DNA of 11,344 nucleotides from Bacteroidota bacterium (GTDB lineage: Bacteria; Bacteroidota; Bacteroidia; Flavobacteriales_D; Crocinitomicaceae). Under the pieces are notes generated by a model. It had not been told where the DNA came from, ran no database searches, and saw only the letters and a program-made list of their open reading frames with translations. The stretch's first letter is position 1; each line of letters opens with the position of its first letter. Where the stretch lies: assembly GCA_024280195.1 (NCBI GenBank), contig JAJRQP010000334.1, positions 1 through 11,344 on the forward strand, in the 5' to 3' direction. The position numbers and the translations under genes are program-made. Positions 1 to 6,051 of this stretch are shown in pieces.

Positions 1-493
1 AAACATGATCAGATAATGGTGATTTAGATTGAGGCGAAGGTGATGAACGCTTGTGATTGAAAACTTTATGGCTCCCTCGAATAACACCGAGTGCGCCATT
101 TTTTTCAGTTACATCAACCAATGCAGTCCAAACAGTTGCCGAGCAGAATTGATTTTCATCCACAAAAGTCCAATCTTGGTGAGGTGGGACGATGTTTTGT
201 AAACCAGGTTCTTTGATTACGAAACTTGCAGTGAATATTTTGTAATCATCTAGTAGTCCTGTCATTTTTGGAGCAAGTACTCCCTTTATTTTCGATCCAA
301 CCTCTTTAACAAGATCTTCATTTTCACTGTCGAGACTGATGTGAAATCCCGCTTCAATTTTATTATCAAACTCTTGATTATTGTAGTAGCTAAAAAGCAA
401 CTCTACTTCTTCTGAATTGAGCAAAGAGAGCAATACATATCCATCTTTGGCGAATTGCTTCTGGTGTTCTTCATTTTTAAAGATGTTTCTCAT
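1..493 (-). CDS. PhyH-family Fe(II)/2-oxoglutarate oxygenase, N-terminal part (cut by window edge)
   Basis: This frame is open from an ATG at 493 to the left edge, giving 164 codons without a stop, so the C-terminal part lies outside the window. It resembles the phytanoyl-CoA dioxygenase (PhyH) family of non-haem iron oxygenases, which hydroxylate small molecules using 2-oxoglutarate and O2. The iron-binding HxD motif is visible as HQD at residues 105-107 in the context VPPHQDWTFVDE. The following segment VWTALVDVTEKNGALGVIRG, ending in SHK at 141-143, is the typical PhyH strand pair. The second iron histidine and the 2-oxoglutarate arginine would lie beyond the edge. It starts 9 bases after the permease stop, so it is probably the third gene of that glycan operon. 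Its substrate is unknown; a sugar or acyl modification is a guess from context. Confidence 0.8.
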   Translation of the reverse strand, partial: MRNIFKNEEHQKQFAKDGYVLLSLLNSEEVELLFSYYNNQEFDNKIEAGFHISLDSENEDLVKEVGSKIKGVLAPKMTGLLDDYKIFTASFVIKEPGLQNIVPPHQDWTFVDENQFCSATVWTALVDVTEKNGALGVIRGSHKVFNHKRSSPSPQSKSPLSDHV

Positions 494-502
494 AACAAGA
501 GT

Positions 503-1318
503 TTAAAGATCGTCAACTAAGTTTCGTTCCTTATCCTTAAAGATACGAATTCCTATGAAAAGGAAAGCTAAAACTGGCATAAAAGACCAACAGTATGACC
601 AATCAAAGGGAATATTGAATAATAATGAACGTAAAAAATCAATAGTTGTAGCAATTGGGTTTATGTAGTAGATGTAGTCCCGAAAAGCTTCAGGAATCAA
701 TGTTGTCGGATAAAACACTGGAGTTACCCAAATTCCAAAATTAGTCAAATAAGGAATTAAATGTTGTAAATCTCTTTTCTTAACAGTAAGGATGTTAAGC
801 CAAATTGACATGCAAGCGCCAACAAGTACAACCATTATCACAGCAATAGGAAACAAGGTAATCTTAGGAGAGAAATCCATTCCTAAAGCGAGCATTATTA
901 CAATCAGTAAAATAAAGGACACAAAAAATTCAAAAAATGCTACCACAATTTTTGAGATTGGAAGAAGTATTTTGGGGAAATACACTTTACGAATTAATTC
1001 TTGAGAACTAATTAAAGCCGTTCCTGACGCATTAACCATATTTGTGAAGAAATACCAGATTGTCATACCACTAAACGCAAAAGCAACATAGGGAACATCT
1101 CCCGTTTCAAGTTGGATTAGCTGATCAAAGAAAATCGTGAAAATTGCTAATGCGATTAATGGCTGAATGATCATCCAAAGTAAACCCAGTTTAGTTTGAA
1201 CAAACCGAGCTATTAAATCTCGTTTAGCAAAAGAGAAAATCAATTGTCGGTATTGATAAATACTTCGAAGGTATTCTCCGAATTTTGCTGATTTATTATT
1301 TATGACTGTCTTTCCCAT
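503..1318 (-). CDS. ABC-2 type polysaccharide export permease (Wzm/KpsM-like)
   Basis: The 271-residue membrane protein matches the permease subunit of ABC transporters that export O-antigen or capsule chains across the inner membrane. The N-terminal cytoplasmic segment carries the family pattern SFAKRDLIARFVQTKLG followed by LLWMIIQPL (residues 29-54). About six hydrophobic spans follow, and near residues 180-203 is the characteristic KRDLQHLIPYLTNFG then WVTPVFYP region, with INPIATTIDFLR at 220-231. The length is normal for the family. The ATG at 1318 overlaps the TAA of the upstream glycosyltransferase by one base (TAATG), implying translational coupling. The ATPase subunit (Wzt-like) is not in the window and probably lies further left. 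Its presence points to ABC-dependent rather than Wzx/Wzy-dependent export of the glycan. Other ABC-2 substrates such as teichoic acid are less likely in this Gram-negative context. Confidence 0.9.
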   Translation of the reverse strand: MGKTVINNKSAKFGEYLRSIYQYRQLIFSFAKRDLIARFVQTKLGLLWMIIQPLIALAIFTIFFDQLIQLETGDVPYVAFAFSGMTIWYFFTNMVNASGTALISSQELIRKVYFPKILLPISKIVVAFFEFFVSFILLIVIMLALGMDFSPKITLFPIAVIMVVLVGACMSIWLNILTVKKRDLQHLIPYLTNFGIWVTPVFYPTTLIPEAFRDYIYYINPIATTIDFLRSLLFNIPFDWSYCWSFMPVLAFLFIGIRIFKDKERNLVDDL

Positions 1319-2262
1319 TATTTCTGAGAGAACATTTTACGGTGAATTTGTCTTTTCCCTATCATCATTGGTGGCAATTTCACCATTTTCGATTCTTTGG
1401 TAAAGTTGTGGTTATAGAAATCATAATAAATGACAGATGGAATACTGAACGACAGTCTATACAACCATCTAAAAAAAGGCCAATCAAGAAAGAAGAAGGG
1501 GCCAAAAAACCATTTAGCGACGTAACGCAATGGCAACCACACTTTAGACCAAAATGGTAATTTTTTTTGTTCGCGTTTAACTACTTGAAGGCACTCTTCT
1601 AGGTATGTTTTTTTACCAACCTTTGAACGTTGACCTTCTTTTCTATGTCGAAAACCTGATAATTCTAATGTAGTTGTATGTAATTTTTCAAATCGGAAGA
1701 AACGCGACCACAACTCCATATCCCCTGCTAGATCATATTGAAAATCGAGTGTTGCTCCTGCTTTATCCCATAACTCTCTCGACCAAAACGATGATTCTTG
1801 TTGTATGAATTGAAAGTCATTTGTTAGGTATCTGTATTTTGACCAACGACACCATGGTAATGTGATTTGACCAACAAGCGCACCATCTTCAGTGTATTCT
1901 CTAGCTAATCCCATCAACCAATTAATATCTTCGTATTTATTAAAAATTTCGGCTACTGTAAAAAGAGAATGAGGCAAATATTTATCATCGGAATTCAACC
2001 ACGCCATGATCTCTCCTGTTGATTTTTCAAATCCTTTTTGGATAGCTTGATATTGCCCATCGTCGGGCTCACTTATCCAATAGGAGAAATGATCTACATA
2101 GCGTTTAATTATTTCTAAGCTATTATCAGTACTTCCTCCATCGATCAAAATATACTCTAAGTTAGGGTAACCTTGCTCAATCACCGATTTTATCGTGTCT
2201 TCAAGAAAATCTCCGTTATTAAAATTAACAGTGACAATGGATATTTTTGGATAATTTTTCAC
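1318..2262 (-). CDS. Family 2 glycosyltransferase (WcaA-like), GTG start
   Basis: This is a GT-A fold family 2 glycosyltransferase that would transfer a nucleotide-activated sugar during glycan assembly on the cytoplasmic side of the membrane. With the chosen start it has 314 residues. Visible motifs are PKISIVTVNFNNGDFLEDTI at the N terminus, the nucleotide-binding LIDGGSTDNS, the metal-binding NSDD in AWLNSDDKYLP, and an acceptor-side QESSFWSRELWDKAG segment. The donor and acceptor sugars cannot be read from sequence. The frame stays open to a TTG at 2352, but that adds 30 hydrophobic, non-conserved residues and would reach within 10 bases of the divergent gene. The GTG at 2262 gives VKNYPKISIVTVNFN, normal for the family, and a promoter-like element lies just before it; an ATG at 2292 is the alternative. 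It is the first gene of the operon with the permease. Confidence 0.88.
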   Translation of the reverse strand: MKNYPKISIVTVNFNNGDFLEDTIKSVIEQGYPNLEYILIDGGSTDNSLEIIKRYVDHFSYWISEPDDGQYQAIQKGFEKSTGEIMAWLNSDDKYLPHSLFTVAEIFNKYEDINWLMGLAREYTEDGALVGQITLPWCRWSKYRYLTNDFQFIQQESSFWSRELWDKAGATLDFQYDLAGDMELWSRFFRFEKLHTTTLELSGFRHRKEGQRSKVGKKTYLEECLQVVKREQKKLPFWSKVWLPLRYVAKWFFGPFFFLDWPFFRWLYRLSFSIPSVIYYDFYNHNFTKESKMVKLPPMMIGKRQIHRKMFSQK

Positions 2263-2267
2263 AATGT

Positions 2268-2302
2268 AAAATATAGAAGCTAAAATACACATATTAAACA
2301 AA
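2268..2302 (-). promoter_or_regulatory. Bacteroidetes-type promoter for the glycosyltransferase-permease operon
   Basis: On the minus strand, TTTG (2302-2299) is followed after 23 bases by TATATTTT (2275-2268). The latter matches seven of eight positions of the -7 pattern TAnnTTTG. Only five bases separate it from the proposed GTG at 2262, so the transcript would have almost no leader. The element lies inside the longest possible reading frame, which argues for the shorter protein. Confidence 0.45.
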
Positions 2303-2334
2303 CTGTAATTCAAAACTAAGGATTTAATTATTTG

Positions 2335-2342
2335 TATTTTTG
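2335..2342 (+). promoter_or_regulatory. -7 element TATTTTTG for the divergent gene at 2363
   Basis: TATTTTTG fits TAnnTTTG exactly and ends 20 bases before the GTG start at 2363, so a leader of roughly 15 bases is expected. I see no TTTG at the usual distance upstream for a -33 element. The site lies back-to-back with the minus-strand promoter at 2268-2302. Confidence 0.4.
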
Positions 2343-2362
2343 ATTCAACCAATTTATTTCTA

Positions 2363-3241
2363 GTGCGAAAAATAGCTCATATAATTAATCCTTTCAATGC
2401 AGATTCATCATCAGATTTGCATACAGCGCAACCAATCACATTTGCCTCAATGCTCAAAGCAAAAGAAGAAGCAAAAAATATCGTTGATGTTGAGTTATGG
2501 ACATCGCAATTCCCTGAGGACAGGAATATGATTATTAATGGATTTCAAGCAACACAGGATTTAAATCGATCTGTACTAGATTTAGCTTCCTTTGAAATAA
2601 AACTCAAATTACCTTTAATTGATGACATTGTTCGTAGACTGTATAACGAATCTGATGCCGAATATTTAGTCTATACAAATGTAGATATTGGAGTCTATCC
2701 AAATTTTTACACTGAAATCAACCGTTTCATTGATGATGGATTAGATGCGTTTATAATTAATAGAAGAAGACTTCCTTCACAATACACCAAAGTGGAACAA
2801 TTAACTGATATCTACCAAGAAAAAGGAAAGAAGCATCCTGGTTTTGATTGCTTTGTTTTTCATCGAGATTTATTCAAGAAATTTCAATTAGCGGAAATCT
2901 GTATTGGAGTTCCATTTATTGGAATTACATTTTCACAAAATATTTTTGCTTTGGCAAAGAAACATAAGCTATTCGAAAATGAAATATTGACATTTCATAT
3001 AGGAATGGAAATATTCAAAGGACGAGCTGCACGTGAGTATTTTAAATACAACCAAAAACAATTTTGGATTGCGATGAACTCCCCTTTGAAAAAGCACCTT
3101 TCTTCTAAAAAAATACCATACAGCAACTTACCTTTACCTCTAAGATTAATAAGATGGGGTTTGCAACCTAGTATCCCTATAAGGTTAATGTTGAAACTTG
3201 AAATTAAAAGGATAAGTTCTTATTTCCGTAAAAGAAGATGA
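2363..3241 (+). CDS. Uncharacterised GT-A-like protein of a glycan locus
   Basis: The 292-residue protein starts with GTG (MRKIAHIINPF); an in-frame stop at 2306-2308 and no ATG before it make this the best start. I recognise the general look of hypothetical proteins found in polysaccharide clusters, not a characterised family. AEYLVYTNVDIGVYPNFY (about residues 99-116) resembles the DxD region of GT-A glycosyltransferases, with TNVDIG in the metal-binding position. It is followed by the segments DAFIINRRRLP, HPGFDCFVFHRDLF and ICIGVPFIG, which could form an acceptor pocket. There is no signal peptide or clear membrane span; the C terminus is basic (RISSYFRKRR), which could favour membrane contact. 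It stands alone on the plus strand, divergent from the glycosyltransferase-permease operon, and its end overlaps the GNAT gene by 22 bases. Glycosyltransferase activity is inferred. Confidence 0.75.
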   Translation: MRKIAHIINPFNADSSSDLHTAQPITFASMLKAKEEAKNIVDVELWTSQFPEDRNMIINGFQATQDLNRSVLDLASFEIKLKLPLIDDIVRRLYNESDAEYLVYTNVDIGVYPNFYTEINRFIDDGLDAFIINRRRLPSQYTKVEQLTDIYQEKGKKHPGFDCFVFHRDLFKKFQLAEICIGVPFIGITFSQNIFALAKKHKLFENEILTFHIGMEIFKGRAAREYFKYNQKQFWIAMNSPLKKHLSSKKIPYSNLPLPLRLIRWGLQPSIPIRLMLKLEIKRISSYFRKRR

Positions 3242-3804
3242 TTCTTTTCTTCAGAAGAAAGATCAAGGATCAGATTTCCTACTTCAAATGGTTTAAGAAT
3301 TTTCGATAACTTCATTTTAGACTTGCTATATAAGTCTTTCGACACCAATAAACTATGAAAATTATTTCCTTTTGCTACCAATTCATAACCAAAAAAATAA
3401 TTGAAATCTAAAGCTGTTTTATTCCCTTTCTTCACTTTAGCTGTTAACTCTGTAAATGAGAAGTCATAAAAAAAACTATCCATCAAACAAGCGATGGCTA
3501 ACATTGGAATATATGATTTGTGATAATTTAAATTCCCTATAAAAATGCCCGCTTCTCCCTTCCTTTTTTTCCAATCAATATTCTTCACATGAATAATTCC
3601 AATTTGAATCGACTGATGTATAATCATTAGATAAATATCAGATTCATTTAATCTAGCAAACCAATCTTCTTGCATTTTGGGAGTTAACTTTTTGTCAAAA
3701 AGCATGTTTTTTTGTACAAATTCAGCATTACGCCAACTTCGTACCATTTGAATATCCTTATATTGAAGAGAGTCCAATTGAACCCCATATTTTTGAAGAA
3801 TCAT
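3220..3804 (-). CDS. GNAT-family N-acyltransferase, candidate aminosugar acyltransferase
   Basis: This 194-residue protein has the layout of GNAT acyltransferases of the RimJ/PseH type: an N-terminal helix region with SWRNAEFVQKNM (about 23-34), a central strand pair (LMIIHQSIQIGIIHVKNID), the GEAGIFIG strand, and a helix region LAIACLMDSFFYD. The last strand FTELTAKVKKGNKTALDFNY and FFGYELV give the classical C-terminal half. The glycine-rich CoA pyrophosphate loop is weak here (NLNYHKSYIPMLAI instead of a clear Q/RxxGxG/A). It is the last gene of the ACP-KAS-glycosyltransferase operon; its ATG overlaps the upstream TAA by one base. PseH and WecD are GNAT enzymes that acetylate 4-amino sugars, so acylation of the wecE product is the natural reading. 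Whether the donor is acetyl-CoA or an acyl-ACP cannot be told from sequence. Confidence 0.8.
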   Translation of the reverse strand: MILQKYGVQLDSLQYKDIQMVRSWRNAEFVQKNMLFDKKLTPKMQEDWFARLNESDIYLMIIHQSIQIGIIHVKNIDWKKRKGEAGIFIGNLNYHKSYIPMLAIACLMDSFFYDFSFTELTAKVKKGNKTALDFNYFFGYELVAKGNNFHSLLVSKDLYSKSKMKLSKILKPFEVGNLILDLSSEEKNHLLLRK

Positions 3805-4721
3805 TACAGTTTTACCTTAATAGCATAATTTGGTTTTCTAACTCTCGATGAATATATACGGTTGATATAAACACCAAAAACACCTATGCTACCTGAAATA
3901 ATTGACATAGAAACAAGAACTGCTAGCATAAATAAATCCAAATCTTCACCAACGTTCGTTTTAAAGTAGATATAATATCCAGTCATAGCAAGAATACCTA
4001 TCGACGCTAGAATACTTAAGAAAATCATTAGTTTCAGAGGGAGACTTGTATAATATATAATCAACCTTAATGATAAGGCTATCAATTTACGATTGGAATA
4101 ACCTGATTTACCATCCTCTCTTAAATTCCGTTCGACCTCTACAAATTGAAAGTTCAAGGTATACCATGTAATCACCTGATTAATAAATAAATGATCTTGA
4201 GAATGAAACCTTAACCTATCTACAATATGTTCATCAATTAATCTAAAAGAAGAACCTATTGAGCTGCCATTACCTTGACTTTTGTTGAAAATTCGTTTAA
4301 TTAAAGCCGAGCCTATTTTTCTAAACCAAGAAGTTTTTGATTCTTTAAACTTACCATAAACTACATCAGCATGAGATTTCTCCTGAAATTCAATTAACTT
4401 TTTAATCTCATTTGGGTTTGTTTGTAGATCATCATCTATTGTAATAATTCTCTTGCCTTTCGCTTCATCTATTCCACAAAGTGTCGCTCCATTTTGCCCA
4501 AAATTCTTTGAAAGGCGTATGATAGTAATCAACTCTTTACCAATCTCTTTTATGCGCAATAATTCTCTCCAACTATTCTCATCTCCAGAATCTTCAACAA
4601 ATAATACCTCATAAGACAAACTTAAGTCTTGCATAACAGAACTTATTCCATGGAACAATGATTCTAGTGATTCTACACTACGATAAACCGGAACCACTAT
4701 AGTATACTCTATCTTTGCCAA
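3804..4721 (-). CDS. Polyprenyl-phosphate glycosyltransferase, ArnC/GtrB-like, TTG start
   Basis: This 305-residue family 2 glycosyltransferase resembles ArnC, GtrB and dolichyl-phosphate-mannose synthases, which move a sugar from a nucleotide to polyprenyl phosphate at the inner membrane. Motifs seen are TIVVPVYRSVESL at the N terminus, LFVEDSGDENSW (40-51), RLSKNFGQNGATLCGID (69-85, ArnC has RNYGQ here), the metal-binding TIDDDLQ (94-100), and SWFRKIGSALIKRIFN. Two membrane spans (about 229-259 and 263-287) and the end motif NRIYSSRVRKPNY match ArnC. The only start compatible with the conserved N terminus is TTG at 4721, one base after the KAS III stop; an in-frame TAG closes the frame just upstream. 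That suggests reinitiation after the KAS gene. The family supplies donors for periplasmic glycan or lipid A modification; a flippase partner is not seen here. Confidence 0.88.
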   Translation of the reverse strand: MAKIEYTIVVPVYRSVESLESLFHGISSVMQDLSLSYEVLFVEDSGDENSWRELLRIKEIGKELITIIRLSKNFGQNGATLCGIDEAKGKRIITIDDDLQTNPNEIKKLIEFQEKSHADVVYGKFKESKTSWFRKIGSALIKRIFNKSQGNGSSIGSSFRLIDEHIVDRLRFHSQDHLFINQVITWYTLNFQFVEVERNLREDGKSGYSNRKLIALSLRLIIYYTSLPLKLMIFLSILASIGILAMTGYYIYFKTNVGEDLDLFMLAVLVSMSIISGSIGVFGVYINRIYSSRVRKPNYAIKVKL

Positions 4722-4722
4722 G

Positions 4723-5736
4723 TTATAATTCTATTAGTTTAGGACACACAATATCCGAAATATTTACACAAACTGCCCCCCAAGACAAACCTACTCCAAA
4801 TCCAGAAAAGAGTAATTCAAGATTTCTACTTTTCACTTCTACTCCTAATTCACTTACAAGGGTTAATGGAATTGTTGCACAACTTGTGTTTCCATATTTA
4901 CCTAATGTGTAGGGAACTTTTGAAGAATCTATCCCCATTTTTCTACGAATAGATTCATTTAATAACTTATTTGCCTGATGAAGTATATAATAATCAATCT
5001 GATTTTTTTCTTTACCCGCATATTTTAATACCGATTCAATATTAGGAATAACCTCTTTCAGAGCAAAAGCAAAAACATCATGCCCTTGCATTCTCATTTT
5101 TTTTGTACTACTATCAGTTTGATTTCTTGCACCTCCTTCAGGAACAATAATAGACTTATAGCCAGAGCCATCAGTTTGCAAATTAAAAACCATATCCTTC
5201 GCAGATGAATCATATTTTATAGCAGTAGCTGTCCCTGCGTCAGAAAAAATTGGAACAATACTATTATCACCTTTTTCTATCAACTTAGTAATCGTGTCAC
5301 CTACAAGCAACAATCCTTTTTTTATAGCTCCTGAACTCATCATGTTAGATATAACTGACAATCCATAAACATAACCTGCACAACCCTGATTTATATCTAA
5401 AGTCATGCATGATTTTGGTAAATTTAATCGATCTTGCAAAATCATACTTGTCCCCGGCATTGGATAGTCTGGAGTTTGCGTAACAAAAACTAACATCTCT
5501 ATTTCATTTTGATCCCACTTGAGTTCTTCTAGCAGTTTCTCTGCAGCAACAAAGCACAAATCTGAGGCACAAATATTTTCATCTGCTATTCTTCTATTCT
5601 CTATACCTGTTGTTTTTATTAGTAAATCAATTTGCTGTTGACTTAACCCTACAAGATCTTTATTTGAAACTTTGTTTTTAGGAATAGCACCAGATACACC
5701 TGCAATTTTTGTGTTTGCAACTTTAAACAAAGCCAT
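4723..5736 (-). CDS. 3-oxoacyl-ACP synthase III (FabH)-like ketosynthase of a glycan locus
   Basis: The 337-residue protein is a thiolase-fold KAS III. The Cys-His-Asn triad is complete: C119 in INQGCAGYVYGL, H253 in YYILHQANKLL and N283 in YGNTSCATIP, at spacing like FabH. GVSGAIPKNKVSN, TGIENRRIA, and the end motif FSGFGVGLSWGAV are also typical. KAS III enzymes condense an acyl-CoA with malonyl-ACP, or move acyl groups between carriers. Its place, one base after an acyl carrier protein gene and directly before a sugar-phosphate glycosyltransferase and a GNAT gene, argues against the housekeeping fatty acid enzyme and for making the acyl group of a modified aminosugar. No ketoreductase or dehydratase gene lies beside it, so reduction of a keto product would need a housekeeping FabG. 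The ATG at 5736 fits the family N terminus. Confidence 0.88.
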   Translation of the reverse strand: MALFKVANTKIAGVSGAIPKNKVSNKDLVGLSQQQIDLLIKTTGIENRRIADENICASDLCFVAAEKLLEELKWDQNEIEMLVFVTQTPDYPMPGTSMILQDRLNLPKSCMTLDINQGCAGYVYGLSVISNMMSSGAIKKGLLLVGDTITKLIEKGDNSIVPIFSDAGTATAIKYDSSAKDMVFNLQTDGSGYKSIIVPEGGARNQTDSSTKKMRMQGHDVFAFALKEVIPNIESVLKYAGKEKNQIDYYILHQANKLLNESIRRKMGIDSSKVPYTLGKYGNTSCATIPLTLVSELGVEVKSRNLELLFSGFGVGLSWGAVCVNISDIVCPKLIEL

Positions 5737-5737
5737 C

Positions 5738-5959
5738 TTAAGAAAGCTTATTAGTAAGAATATTATGCAGTTGATGAATGGTCTTAGCCTTTTTTAATTC
5801 TTGATGACTAATTAAAACATCATAATGCTCATCGATTGCGCTAACTACGATTAAGGATTGCATTGAAGACCATGACTCAACTACTGAAGAATCAAATGAA
5901 AACTCTGGATCAAAAAGATCTTTTATCATATTTTCAAATTCTGAAAAATCAATTTTCAC
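5738..5959 (-). CDS. Acyl carrier protein, GTG start
   Basis: A 73-residue acidic helical protein with the size and outline of an acyl carrier protein. The segment SWSSMQSLIVVSAIDEHYDV (29-48) aligns with the ACP helix II pattern W-D-S-L-x-x-L-x-x-x-x-x-I-E-x-x. Ser32 would carry the 4'-phosphopantetheine. The aspartate that usually precedes it is replaced by Ser31, giving SSM instead of DSL. The C-terminal part (ELKKAKTIHQLHNIL) matches helix IV of small ACPs. The start is GTG; the first ATG inside would remove helix I. It is the first gene of the operon and lies one base ahead of the ketosynthase, so it is most likely its partner. No phosphopantetheinyl transferase is in the window; a chromosomal one would be required. 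Confidence 0.8.
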   Translation of the reverse strand: MKIDFSEFENMIKDLFDPEFSFDSSVVESWSSMQSLIVVSAIDEHYDVLISHQELKKAKTIHQLHNILTNKLS

Positions 5960-5987
5960 GGAATGGATTTTAGTAGTTATAACTAAG

Positions 5988-5995
5988 CAAATATA
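5988..5995 (-). promoter_or_regulatory. -7 element TATATTTG for the ACP operon
   Basis: Read on the minus strand, TATATTTG matches TAnnTTTG exactly and ends 28 bases before the GTG of the acyl carrier protein. The predicted leader is about 20-25 bases. A TTTG lies upstream (6029-6026), but 30 bases away, which is further than the usual spacing, so the -33 element is uncertain. The region is shared with the start of wecE on the other strand, for which I see no clear promoter. Confidence 0.45.
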
Positions 5996-6051
5996 GAATA
6001 ATCTAATCGATTTTGTGTTATATTACAAAAAATGTTCAGAAGAGATTTATT

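Noticed and set aside
792..1560. Plus-strand frames of about 70 codons opposite the permease and glycosyltransferase
   Set aside because: They are antisense to clear family members and show no recognisable domain.
2263..2352. N-terminal extension of the family 2 glycosyltransferase to a TTG at 2352
   Set aside because: The extra 30 residues are hydrophobic and unlike the family, and the segment holds promoter-like elements of both strands.
4723..5736. Housekeeping fabH
   Set aside because: The operon with ACP, sugar-phosphate glycosyltransferase and GNAT genes, and absence of fatty acid genes such as plsX or rpmF next to it, favours a glycan role.
6013..6051. wecE start at the TTG 6013
   Set aside because: The conserved MIPFN begins at 6052, preceded by a purine-rich stretch, and the resulting length agrees with known WecE.
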